Shown here one piece after another: positions 27,977 to 35,882 of a stretch of 64,000 nucleotides of DNA. Origin of the DNA: CAZCPB01 sp044223975 (GTDB taxonomy: Bacteria > Planctomycetota > Phycisphaerae > Phycisphaerales > UBA1924); NCBI GenBank assembly GCA_044223975.1, contig JBGALI010000004.1:62001-126000 (forward strand), written 5' to 3'. The stretch's first letter is position 1, and every line of letters begins with the position of its first letter. The translations under genes were made by a program, and so were the position numbers. The notes under the pieces are model-generated. The model was not told the DNA's origin and searched no databases. It was given only the letters and a program-made list of their open reading frames with translations.

Positions 27977-28495
27977 ATGGGTAAAGCGAGCAGCCAGAAG
28001 TTCATCGCCCGAAACCGGGCGCCCCGCGTCCAGATCGAGTACGACCTGGAGCTCTACGGCGCTGAGAAGAAGATCAACCTGCCGTTCGTGATGGGCGTGA
28101 TGGCCGACCTCTCGGGCAAGCCCGCCGAGGCCCTCCCCGCCGTCGCCGACCGCAAGTTCCTCGAGATCGACGTCGACAACTTCGACGACCGCCTCAAGAG
28201 CATGAAGCCCCGCGTCGCGTTCAGCGTGCCCAACACGCTCACCGGCGAGGGCAACGTCGCGGTCGACATCACGTTCGAGAGCATGGACGACTTCTCCCCC
28301 GCGGCCATCGCCCGCAAGGTCGGGGCCCTCAACAACATGCTCGAGGCCCGCACCCAGCTGGCCAACCTCCTGACCTACATGGACGGCAAGAGCGGCGCGG
28401 AGGATCTCATCGCCAAGGTGCTCAACAACCCCGAACTCCTGAAATCGCTCGCCTCGGCTCCCAAGCCCGAGGGTGGGGAGGTGAAGAATGGCTGA
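27977..28495 (+). CDS. tssB: T6SS contractile sheath small subunit TssB (VipA)
   Basis: TssB pairs with TssC to form the contractile sheath. It has 172 residues. The ATG at 27977 follows a perfect GGAGGAG (27963-27969), so it is preferred to the in-frame GTG at 27935. Family hallmarks are present: SQKFIARNRAPRVQIEYD at the N-terminus, LPFVMGVMADLSG, RKFLEIDVDNFDDRL, RVAFSVPNTL and the C-terminal NMLEARTQL helix. The last eight bases overlap tssC. Confidence 0.96.
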   Translation: MGKASSQKFIARNRAPRVQIEYDLELYGAEKKINLPFVMGVMADLSGKPAEALPAVADRKFLEIDVDNFDDRLKSMKPRVAFSVPNTLTGEGNVAVDITFESMDDFSPAAIARKVGALNNMLEARTQLANLLTYMDGKSGAEDLIAKVLNNPELLKSLASAPKPEGGEVKNG

Positions 28496-29978
28496 TCCGC
28501 AAGCACAGGGCGCCGCGGCGGGCGGGACCATGGAGGCCGGGCAGCTCGACGCGCTGCTCTCCAAGGAGTTCAAGCCCAAGACCACCAGCGCCAAGAGCGC
28601 CATCGAGACGGCGGTGAAGACCCTCGCCGCCCAGGCGCTCGAGATGTCCAAGACCGTCACGATCTCCGACGACGCGATCAAGACCATCCAGTCCATGATC
28701 GCCGCCATCGACAACAAGCTCAGCGAGCAGATCAACAAGATCATGCACCACCCCGATTTCCAGCAACTGGAATCGGCCTGGCGCGGCCTGTCGTACCTCG
28801 TCAACAACACCGAGACCGACGAGACGCTCAAGATCCGCGTCATGAACATCTCCAAGAAGGACCTGTCCAAGACCCTGGGCAAGTTCAAGGGCACGGCCTG
28901 GGACCAGAGCCCGATCTTCAAGCAGCTCTACGAGGCCGAGTTCGGCTCCCCCGGCGGCGTTCCCTACGGCGCCCTCATCGGCGACTACTACTTCGACCAC
29001 ACGCCCCCGGACGTCGAGCTGCTCACCGGCATCGCGCAGGTCGCCGCCGCCGCCCACGCCCCGTTCATGGCCGCGGCCAACCCCACGCTCATGAACATGG
29101 ACACGTGGAACGAGCTCTCCAACCCGCGCGATCTCACCAAGATCTTCCAGTCCGCCGAGTACGCGCCCTGGCGCAGCCTCCGCGAGAGCGACGACGCCCG
29201 CTACCTCGGCCTGGCCATGCCGCGGTTCCTGGCCCGCACGCCCTACGGCGCCAAGACCAACCCCGTCGAGGAGTTCGCCTTCGAGGAGGACACCGCCGGC
29301 GCCGACAGCGCCAAGTACACGTGGGCCAACGCGGCCTACGCCATGGGCGTCAACGTCACCCGCTCCTTCAAGCTCTACGGCTGGTGCGCCCGCATCCGCG
29401 GCACCGAGTCGGGCGGCATGGTCTCCGGCCTGCCGTGCCATACTTTCCCGACCGATGACGGCGGCGTCGACATGAAGTGCCCGACCGAGATCGCCATCAC
29501 CGACCGGCGCGAGGCCGAGCTGGCCAAGAACGGCATGATGCCCCTCTCGCACTACAAGAACACCGACTACGCCGTGTTCATGGGCGCCCAGAGCGTGCAC
29601 AAGCCCGCCGAGTACGACGACCCGGACGCCACGGCCAACGCCAACCTCGGCGCCCGCCTGCCCTACCTCTTCGCCACCTGCCGCTTCGCCCACTACCTCA
29701 AGTGCATGGTCCGCGACAAGATCGGCTCCTTCAAGGAGCGCGCGGACATGGAGGCGTGGCTCAACAAGTGGATCATGAACTACGTCGAGCCCGACCCCGG
29801 CGCCAGCGAAGAGGCCAAGGCCCGCCGCCCGCTGGCCCAGGCGTCGGTCGAGGTCGCCGAAGTCCCCGGCAACCCCGGGTACTACACGTCGAAGTTCTAC
29901 CTGCGCCCGCACTACCAGCTCGAGGGGCTGACCGTGTCGCTCCGGCTGGTCTCCAAGCTTCCCTCGGGGAAGAAGTAA
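28488..29978 (+). CDS. tssC: T6SS contractile sheath large subunit TssC (VipB)
   Basis: The large sheath subunit, 496 residues, of the usual length. Its start overlaps tssB by eight bases, ensuring stoichiometric translation. Conserved segments include HHPDFQQLESAWRGL, the FKQLYEAEFGSPGGVPYGALIGDYYF region, WRSLRESDDARYLGLAMPRFLARTPYG, and the C-terminal QLEGLTVSLRLVSKLP. The conserved PYG and AFMAAA-like elements (APFMAAANP) are intact. A 181-base structured gap separates it from hcp. Confidence 0.96.
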   Translation: MADPQAQGAAAGGTMEAGQLDALLSKEFKPKTTSAKSAIETAVKTLAAQALEMSKTVTISDDAIKTIQSMIAAIDNKLSEQINKIMHHPDFQQLESAWRGLSYLVNNTETDETLKIRVMNISKKDLSKTLGKFKGTAWDQSPIFKQLYEAEFGSPGGVPYGALIGDYYFDHTPPDVELLTGIAQVAAAAHAPFMAAANPTLMNMDTWNELSNPRDLTKIFQSAEYAPWRSLRESDDARYLGLAMPRFLARTPYGAKTNPVEEFAFEEDTAGADSAKYTWANAAYAMGVNVTRSFKLYGWCARIRGTESGGMVSGLPCHTFPTDDGGVDMKCPTEIAITDRREAELAKNGMMPLSHYKNTDYAVFMGAQSVHKPAEYDDPDATANANLGARLPYLFATCRFAHYLKCMVRDKIGSFKERADMEAWLNKWIMNYVEPDPGASEEAKARRPLAQASVEVAEVPGNPGYYTSKFYLRPHYQLEGLTVSLRLVSKLPSGKK

Positions 29979-29996
29979 CCGCCGAGCGGCGCGCAC

Positions 29997-30013
29997 GCGG
30001 ACGGTGCGTCCGC
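29997..30013 (+). terminator. hairpin after tssC (partial terminator or processing site)
   Basis: GCGGAC (29997-30002) pairs with GTCCGC (30008-30013) over a 5-base loop, followed by CCTTTCTC. The stem is short and the T-tract poor, so it may only attenuate read-through between the sheath genes and hcp. Confidence 0.4.
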
Positions 30014-30023
30014 CTTTCTCAGG

Positions 30024-30070
30024 GTGCCCGGGCACGCCGCGGCTGCAAAGGCCGGAGCGGGCCCGGGCAC
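30024..30070 (+). promoter_or_regulatory. inverted repeat in the hcp leader
   Basis: GTGCCCGGGC (30024-30033) pairs perfectly with GCCCGGGCAC (30061-30070), and the first arm is itself inside the 12-base palindrome GTGCCCGGGCAC. It could stabilise or regulate the hcp transcript, or be an operator; the sequence alone cannot decide. Confidence 0.4.
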
Positions 30071-30159
30071 GAGGGAAAGCTCACCGCCGCCGGCTCGTGG
30101 TCGATCGGCGAACAAGCACGCATCGGACTTCATCAGAACCATCACACAGGGAGTGAATC

Positions 30160-30675
30160 ATGCCAGCTGAGACACGCAAGAGCTACGGCGGACTCGAGGG
30201 GTACCTGAAGCTCGACGGCATCGACGGCGAGTGCAGCGACAGCAAGCACAAGAACTGGATCGAGGTCGTCAAGTACAACCTCTCGATGGAGCAGGAGGGC
30301 GCGTCGCGCTCCGCCGGCGGCCAGTCGACCGTGGGCCGGGTGAACTTCAACGACTTCAGCATCGTGAAGTTCCTCGACAAGTCCGCCCCCAAGCTGGCGT
30401 ACGTGTGCGCCGCCGGACAGCACATCCCCACCGCCAAGTTCGAGCTGTGCCAGTCCACCAAGGACAAGCACCCCTACATGAAGTACAACCTCTACGACGT
30501 CGTGATTTCCTCGATCCGGACCGGCGCCGAGCACGGCGACCGCGACCTGCCCACCGAAGAGGTCACGATGCGCTTCGCCAAGATCGAGTGGGAGTTCACG
30601 CCCATGGACGGCACCGGCAAGGTCCAGGCCGCGACCAAGTCCAACTGGAACGTCAAGGAAAACACCGGCGGCTGA
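30160..30675 (+). CDS. hcp: T6SS tube protein Hcp (TssD)
   Basis: Hcp hexamers stack into the inner tube that is propelled by the sheath and can carry effectors in its lumen. This 171-residue protein shows the family pattern: YLKLDGIDGE at the N-terminus, IEVVKYNLSMEQ, a loop with serine/glycine, FSIVKFLDKSAPKL, ELCQSTKDKHPYMKYNL and the C-terminal VTMRFAKIEWEF. The start has AGGGAG (30148-30153). It is flanked upstream by strong RNA structure and downstream by a textbook terminator, so it can be expressed as a separate abundant transcript. Confidence 0.96.
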   Translation: MPAETRKSYGGLEGYLKLDGIDGECSDSKHKNWIEVVKYNLSMEQEGASRSAGGQSTVGRVNFNDFSIVKFLDKSAPKLAYVCAAGQHIPTAKFELCQSTKDKHPYMKYNLYDVVISSIRTGAEHGDRDLPTEEVTMRFAKIEWEFTPMDGTGKVQAATKSNWNVKENTGG

Positions 30676-30700
30676 CCGGCGTTTCCCCGATGCAGATCAC

Positions 30701-30740
30701 GCTCCGTCGGGGCCCGGAAGGGTCCCGACGGAGCTTTATT
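30701..30740 (+). terminator. rho-independent terminator after hcp
   Basis: GCTCCGTCGGG (30701-30711) and CCCGACGGAGC (30724-30734) form a perfect 11-bp stem with a 12-base loop, followed directly by TTTATT (30735-30740). It lies 25 bases after the hcp stop and 22 bases before tagJ. Confidence 0.85.
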
Positions 30741-30762
30741 GCCGGACCGTTCGAGGAGTCCC

Positions 30763-31719
30763 ATGAGCGCCGAAGACCTCCTGAAACAGTCCCGCCCCCG
30801 CGAGGCCCTCGCCGAGCTGCAGGCGATGGTCCGCACCAAGCCCGAGGACGCCAAGCTCCGCGTCTTTCTCTTCCAGCTTCTCTGCGTCCTTGGCGATTGG
30901 GAGCGGGCCATGGCCCAGCTCCAGATCGTCGCCCAGATGGACGCCAAGAACCTCCTCATGGCCCAGGTCGGCCGCCAGGGCGTCCTGTGCGAGAAGCTCC
31001 GCGCCGAAGTCTTCGCCGGCAAGCGCTCGCCCCTCATCGTGGGTGAGAGCTCCGACTGGATCGGCATGATGGTCCAGGCCTGCCAGATGCTCGCCGAGGG
31101 CAACGCCGACGCCGCGGCAGAACTCCGGGCCAAGGCCTTCGACGCCGCGCCCGCCACCAGCGGCACGATCGAGTACGCCCAGAACGCCTCCGACGAGAAG
31201 CCTGTGTCCGAAGCCTTCGAGTGGATCGCCGACGCCGACGCGCGCCTGGGGCCGGTTCTCGAGCTGGTCGTCGACGGCCGCTACTACTGGGCCCCGTTCG
31301 ACCGCCTCAAGGAAGTCCGCTTCGAGAAACCCACCGACCTCCGCGACGCCGTGTGGCTTCCCGCCCACGTGACGTGGAGCACCGCGGCGTCCACCGTCGC
31401 GTTCGTGCCCGCGCGCTACGCCGGCACCGAGTCCACCACCAACGGACGCCTGCTCATGGCGCGCGACACCGAGTGGATCGACGCCGGCGGCGGCGGCTCC
31501 CGCGGGCTGGGCCAGCGGCTCATCGCCACCGACGCGGGCGAGTTCGGCCTGCTCACCATCCGGCGGATCGTCCTGAACACCACGCCCCCCGCCGCGGGCG
31601 CCGACGGCAAGCCCGCCGAGATGCCCGTGGTGAAGCGCGACATGTCCGGGATGGGCGTGGGCCTCAAGGCCGGCCCCGGCGGCGGTGGGGCCGGAGGTGG
31701 GGGGCCCGTGAATGGCTGA
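30763..31719 (+). CDS. tagJ: T6SS accessory protein TagJ (ImpE family)
   Basis: TagJ/ImpE binds the sheath subunit TssB in other systems and helps assembly or ClpV recognition. It has 318 residues and the ATG follows GAGGAG (30753-30758). The N-terminal helical repeats (DLLKQSRPREALAELQAMV, RVFLFQLLCVLGDWERAMAQL) are the ImpE TPR-like region. The C-terminal part contains the diagnostic VDGRYYWAPFDRLKEV and LPAHVTW segments. A glycine-rich tail ends the protein. The stop overlaps the tssE start by eight bases. It starts just downstream of the hcp terminator, so its transcription needs read-through or an unseen promoter. Confidence 0.9.
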   Translation: MSAEDLLKQSRPREALAELQAMVRTKPEDAKLRVFLFQLLCVLGDWERAMAQLQIVAQMDAKNLLMAQVGRQGVLCEKLRAEVFAGKRSPLIVGESSDWIGMMVQACQMLAEGNADAAAELRAKAFDAAPATSGTIEYAQNASDEKPVSEAFEWIADADARLGPVLELVVDGRYYWAPFDRLKEVRFEKPTDLRDAVWLPAHVTWSTAASTVAFVPARYAGTESTTNGRLLMARDTEWIDAGGGGSRGLGQRLIATDAGEFGLLTIRRIVLNTTPPAAGADGKPAEMPVVKRDMSGMGVGLKAGPGGGGAGGGGPVNG

Positions 31720-32212
31720 ACTCTCCACCACCGAGCGACTCCAGCCCGCGCTCCTCGACCGGCTCACCGACGACGACCCCAAGAACACGCAGGAGGGCCG
31801 CGACCGGCGGATCCTGTCGATGCGTCAGCTCCGCGCCGCCGTGCTCCGCGACCTGACGTGGCTGCTCAACACGCCGTGCCGGCCGCACGACGACGAGATC
31901 CACGAGTTCCCGCTGGTGGCCCGGAGCGTCCTGAACTTCGGGCTCCCGAGCATGGCGGGGATGACGGCCTCAAGCTCGCGGGCGAGCCACCTGGAAGGGA
32001 TGATCCGCGACGCGGTCGAGGTCTTTGAGCCGCGGATCGTCCCCGGCACGCTCCACGTGCGCGTGAGCGCCAGCGAGGACGAGTCGGCCCACCGCAGCCT
32101 GGCGTTCGAGATCGCGGGCGAGATCTGCCCCCTCCCGGTGCCGGAAGCCCTGTACGTGCGGACGGAGCTGGACCTGGAAACCGGGCGGTGCGAGCTGAAG
32201 GAACGCTCCTGA
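31712..32212 (+). CDS. tssE: T6SS baseplate subunit TssE (gp25-like)
   Basis: TssE is the phage T4 gp25-like wedge protein that starts sheath polymerisation. It has 166 residues. Characteristic stretches are ERLQPALLDRLTDDDP, the RQLRAAVLRDLTWLLNT helix, the phased VLNFGLP segment, and the C-terminal beta strands (TLHVRVSA, FEIAGEI, LYVRTELDLETGRCEL). The start overlaps tagJ by eight bases, so the two are co-translated. Confidence 0.93.
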   Translation: MAELSTTERLQPALLDRLTDDDPKNTQEGRDRRILSMRQLRAAVLRDLTWLLNTPCRPHDDEIHEFPLVARSVLNFGLPSMAGMTASSSRASHLEGMIRDAVEVFEPRIVPGTLHVRVSASEDESAHRSLAFEIAGEICPLPVPEALYVRTELDLETGRCELKERS

Positions 32213-32268
32213 CCGTGCTCCCGGCCGCCTGTGCGGATTGTTCGTGCCGCGCGACGCCACCGGTCGAG

Positions 32269-32274
32269 TAGGAT
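32269..32274 (+). promoter_or_regulatory. possible -10 element upstream of tssF
   Basis: TAGGAT 34 bases before the tssF ATG in a 95-base gap. There is no -35 at normal spacing. It is one of the recurrent TAnnnT hexamers. Confidence 0.25.
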
Positions 32275-32307
32275 GTCGCGTCGGCGTCAGCCGGCCCGGA
32301 GTGCGCG

Positions 32308-34269
32308 ATGGACCGCCGCCTGCTCAAGTACTACGACCGTGAGCTCCGCCACCTGCAGGGGATGGCCCGCGAGTTTGCGCGCGAGTTTCCCAAGATCGCC
32401 TCGCGCCTGGCGCTCGACGACTTCCCCTGCCCCGACCCCTACGTCGAGCGCATGCTCGAGGGCTTCGCGTTCCTGGCCGCGCGCGTCCAGATGAAGATCG
32501 AGGCCGAGTTCCCCCGCTTCACGCAGAACATGCTCGAGACGGTCTACCCGCACTACCTGGCGCCCACGCCCAGCATGTGCGTCGTCGCCCTCAACCCCGA
32601 GCTCACCGAGGCCGGGCTGGCCGAGGGCTACCCGATCCCCCGCGGCACGGTCCTGCGCAGCGTGATCGGGCCCGGCGAGCGCACCAGCTGCGAGTACCGA
32701 ACTGGCCAGGCGATCACGCTGTGGCCCCTGAAGATCGCCGAGGCCCAGTACTACACCCGCGACGTGGGCGTGCTGGATCTGCCCCCCGACGCCGCGTCCG
32801 GCCCGCCCCGCGCCGGCGAGCCCGGCTGGTCGGCTCGTAGCGCGCTGCGCCTTCGCTTCAACGCCACGGCGGGCCTGGCGTTCAACAAGCTCAAGCTCGA
32901 GGACCTTTCGCTGTACCTCAAGGGCTCCGACGCCACGCCGCTGCGCCTGTACGAGCAGATGCTCGGGCACGCCAGGGCGGTGGTCGTGCGCCCCGTGCTC
33001 GCGCCGGGCGCTCGCGTGGGCAAGTGGGCCGAGGTGCTCCCGGGCTCGTCGGTCTCGCGCGTGGGGTTCGACTCGGGTGAGTCGCTCCTCCCCTACGACG
33101 CCCGGTCCTTCCAGGGCTACCGGCTGCTGCACGAGTACTTCGCGTTCCCGCGACGGTTCTGCTTCCTCAAGCTCGGCGGCCTCGGCCCCGCGGTGAAGCG
33201 GTGCGAACAGGGCGCGCTCGACGTCATTGTCGTCTTCGACGAGGAGACCCCCGAGCTCGAGGGCGCCGTCGAGCCGGCCAACTTCGCCCTGCACTGCGCC
33301 CCGGCGGTGAACCTCTTCCCCAAGCGCGCCGACCGCATCTTCATCACCGAGCGGTTCAGCGAGTTCCAGGTCATCGCCGACCGCACCCGCCCGCTGGACT
33401 TTGAGATCTACCGCGTCGACGCCGTCACCGGCTTCGGCTCGGGCTCCGAAGAGGTACGCAAGTTCCGGCCCTTCTACTCGGCCCGCGACACCGACCAGGG
33501 CGGCGAAGGCGAGGGAGCGTACTTCGCCGTTCACCGCATGCCCCGGGCCCTCTCCGAGCGCGAGCAGCGCGGCGGGCGGCGCTCGACCTACGCCGGCAGC
33601 GAGGTCTACATCTCCTTGGTCGAGGCCGCCAGCAGCCCCTACTCCGACGACATCCGCCAGCTCGGCGTCGAGACGCTGTGCACCAACCGCGACCTGCCCC
33701 TGCACATGCCCGTGGGCAAGGGCAAGACCGATTTCACGCTCGACCTGGGCGCGCCGGTCGAGTCGGTCCGCATCGTCGCCGGACCGACCCCGCCGCGCCC
33801 CAGCCACGCCGAGCCCCGCGCCGGCCAGACCGAGGGCGAAGCGGTGTGGCGTCTCATCAGCCACCTCTCGCTCAACTACCTCTCGCTCATCGACGTCCGC
33901 TCCGACACGCCCAACGACCCGTCGCAGGGCGCCGCCGGTCTGCGTGACCTCCTGCGCCTGTACGCCGACACCTCCGACGCGGACATCCGCAAGCAGGTCG
34001 AGGGCGTGCGCTCGGTGCAGTGCAAGCCCATCGCCCGCCGCGTCGATTCGCCCGGGCCCATCAGCTTCGCCCGCGGCCTCGAGGTCAGCGTGACCATGGA
34101 TGAAAGCCAGTTCGTCGGCACGGGCGTCTTCCTGCTCGGCGCCATCCTCGAGCGGTTCTTCACCGGCTACACCACGCTCAACTCGTTCAGTGAAACGGTG
34201 ATCAAAACGCTCGACCGCGGCCAGATCATGCGCTGGCCCGCGCGACTCGGGCGGAGGTCTTTGCTGTGA
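32308..34269 (+). CDS. tssF: T6SS baseplate subunit TssF
   Basis: TssF (gp6-like wedge component) forms the baseplate with TssG, TssE and TssK. It has 653 residues with GGAG six bases before the ATG. The N-terminus is strongly conserved: YYDRELRHLQGMAREFAREFPKIA followed by DPYVERMLEGFAFLAARVQ and YPHYLAPTPSM. Later segments typical of the family are TNRDLP, WRLISHLSLNYLSL and the C-terminal FTGYTTLNSFSE. The stop overlaps the tssG start (GTGA at 34266-34269). Confidence 0.95.
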   Translation: MDRRLLKYYDRELRHLQGMAREFAREFPKIASRLALDDFPCPDPYVERMLEGFAFLAARVQMKIEAEFPRFTQNMLETVYPHYLAPTPSMCVVALNPELTEAGLAEGYPIPRGTVLRSVIGPGERTSCEYRTGQAITLWPLKIAEAQYYTRDVGVLDLPPDAASGPPRAGEPGWSARSALRLRFNATAGLAFNKLKLEDLSLYLKGSDATPLRLYEQMLGHARAVVVRPVLAPGARVGKWAEVLPGSSVSRVGFDSGESLLPYDARSFQGYRLLHEYFAFPRRFCFLKLGGLGPAVKRCEQGALDVIVVFDEETPELEGAVEPANFALHCAPAVNLFPKRADRIFITERFSEFQVIADRTRPLDFEIYRVDAVTGFGSGSEEVRKFRPFYSARDTDQGGEGEGAYFAVHRMPRALSEREQRGGRRSTYAGSEVYISLVEAASSPYSDDIRQLGVETLCTNRDLPLHMPVGKGKTDFTLDLGAPVESVRIVAGPTPPRPSHAEPRAGQTEGEAVWRLISHLSLNYLSLIDVRSDTPNDPSQGAAGLRDLLRLYADTSDADIRKQVEGVRSVQCKPIARRVDSPGPISFARGLEVSVTMDESQFVGTGVFLLGAILERFFTGYTTLNSFSETVIKTLDRGQIMRWPARLGRRSLL

Positions 34270-35777
34270 GCCGCGGCGGACCCGGCGGCCCTCCCGGCCC
34301 CCCTCCCGGCCCGGGCGGCCCCAACAACCCCTCGCCCGGATCCGTGCCCCCCAAGCGCCCGTCGCCCGTGCCGCCCCCTAAGCCAGCCGGTCCGTCACCG
34401 GTCCCGCCGCCCAAAGCTCCCTCGCCCCCTGCGGCGGTTCCGCCCCGCCCCCCGGCCACCGGCCCGGCGCGCCCGAGCGTCGTGCCCCCCGCACGCCCCG
34501 CCGGTACGCCGACCACACCTCGCCCGCCCGTTACCGCGCCACCCAAGCCCTCCGTCCCCGCGCCCTCGCCCGCCCGCCCGGCCCCCGCGGCGGCGCCGCC
34601 CGGTGCGCCGAAGGTCGATGACGTGCAGGCCGCGCTGTCCGGCCCGGTCCGTCGCGGCGTGGCCAGCGCGCCGGCCGAAGTCCCGACGTTCCGCGGGCGC
34701 GAGCCGTACCCGCTGGACTTCTTCTCGCTGGGCCGGCTGGCCGAGTGCAGCTTCCGCGACCTGCCGCGAATCGGCGTCTCCCAGCGCCCGGCCGAGGACG
34801 CGGCACGGTTCTGCCAGGAGCCGTCGCTGGCGTTTGCGCCGACCACGATCTCCGATTTCCGTACTTACGGTGTCGCCCCCGCCGGCCGCGTCTTTGTCAA
34901 TTTCATGGGCATGCTCGGGCCCAACGGCCCCATGCCGCTGCACCTGACCGACTACGCCCGCGACCGCGAGCGCAACCAGGCCGACCCCACGCTGGCGCGG
35001 TTCTTCGATCTTTTCAACCACCGCATGGTCAGCTTGTTCTACCGCGCCTGGGCATCGACGCAGATGACCACCAACTACGACCGCACGCGCTGGCCCGAGC
35101 GCGGCGCGCCCGTCCCCGCGTCCGCGCCCGCCGCGCCGACCGTGACCGGCGCCCCGGGCACCGAGGGCGCGGAGCCCGCCGAGGCCGCCGCGGGCCCGTG
35201 GTCGAACGAAGACCGTTACGCGATGTACATCGGTGCCCTCCTGGGAATCGGCCAGCGCTCGCTCCGCCGGCGTGACGCCGCGCCCGACGTTGCCAAGCTT
35301 TATTTCTCGGGGCGTCTCGGCGCGGGCGTCAAGAACGCCGAGGGCCTGCGGGCCCTGCTCGAGGAGTACTTTGAGATCCCGGCCCGGGTCGACGAGTTCG
35401 TCGGCTCTTGGATCGACCTGCCCGAGCGCTACTGGTGCCGCCTGGGCGAGAGCCGCCAGTCTGGCCTGCTTGGAGTGAACGCCGTCGCGGGCTCGCGCTC
35501 CTGGGACCGCCAGAGCCGGATCCGGATCGTCCTTGGACCGATGGACTACGCCGACTACGAGCGGATGCTCCCGGGCGGTGAAAGCCAGAAGCGATTGGAA
35601 GCGTGGGTCCGGAACTACATCGGCTTTGAGATGGGCTTCGATGTTCAACTGGTCTTGAAGGAGTCCGAGGTGCCCAAGTCCAGCCTCGGCAAGGGCGGCA
35701 AGCTGGGGTGGACCACGTGGACCGCCGCCGGAGCGTTGGGGCGGGACCCCGCCGACCTGGTGATGCGCCGCGAGTGA
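34266..35777 (+). CDS. tssG: T6SS baseplate subunit TssG with a proline-rich N-terminal extension
   Basis: TssG completes the baseplate wedge. It has 503 residues, about 150 more than typical. The canonical part starts near residue 145 (YPLDFFSLGRLAECSF) and contains the family markers VNFMGMLGPNGPMPLHLTDY, ARFFDLFNHRMVSLFYRAW and GVNAVAGSRSWDRQSRIRI. The first about 125 residues are almost entirely Pro, Gly, Ala, Ser and Lys with PPK/PPAP-like runs, so probably disordered. Translation starts at a GTG overlapping the tssF stop, so the extension is in the coupled frame. An alternative start at the ATG near 34619 would remove it, but no ribosome-binding site supports that. A strong hairpin follows. 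Confidence 0.92.
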   Translation: MSRGGPGGPPGPPPGPGGPNNPSPGSVPPKRPSPVPPPKPAGPSPVPPPKAPSPPAAVPPRPPATGPARPSVVPPARPAGTPTTPRPPVTAPPKPSVPAPSPARPAPAAAPPGAPKVDDVQAALSGPVRRGVASAPAEVPTFRGREPYPLDFFSLGRLAECSFRDLPRIGVSQRPAEDAARFCQEPSLAFAPTTISDFRTYGVAPAGRVFVNFMGMLGPNGPMPLHLTDYARDRERNQADPTLARFFDLFNHRMVSLFYRAWASTQMTTNYDRTRWPERGAPVPASAPAAPTVTGAPGTEGAEPAEAAAGPWSNEDRYAMYIGALLGIGQRSLRRRDAAPDVAKLYFSGRLGAGVKNAEGLRALLEEYFEIPARVDEFVGSWIDLPERYWCRLGESRQSGLLGVNAVAGSRSWDRQSRIRIVLGPMDYADYERMLPGGESQKRLEAWVRNYIGFEMGFDVQLVLKESEVPKSSLGKGGKLGWTTWTAAGALGRDPADLVMRRE

Positions 35778-35778
35778 T

Positions 35779-35808
35779 GCGATCCCGCTCCGCGCGGAGA
35801 GGGATCGC
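35779..35808 (+). terminator. strong hairpin between tssG and clpV
   Basis: GCGATCCC (35779-35786) pairs with GGGATCGC (35801-35808), and inside it CTCC pairs with GGAG around a GCGC loop. It begins one base after the tssG stop. There is no T-tract after it, so it is either a weak terminator or an mRNA-stabilising 3' structure. Confidence 0.5.
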
Positions 35809-35820
35809 CCGTGTTCGTGT

Positions 35821-35826
35821 TACTCT
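35821..35826 (+). promoter_or_regulatory. possible -10 element upstream of clpV
   Basis: TACTCT 57 bases before the clpV ATG, just after the tssG-clpV hairpin. No -35 is visible. It would allow separate transcription of clpV. Confidence 0.25.
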
Positions 35827-35882
35827 GCGTTTCCGACGCGGGGTCCGTTCCTGATCCGCCGTCTTGATGGGGAGCGATTGTC

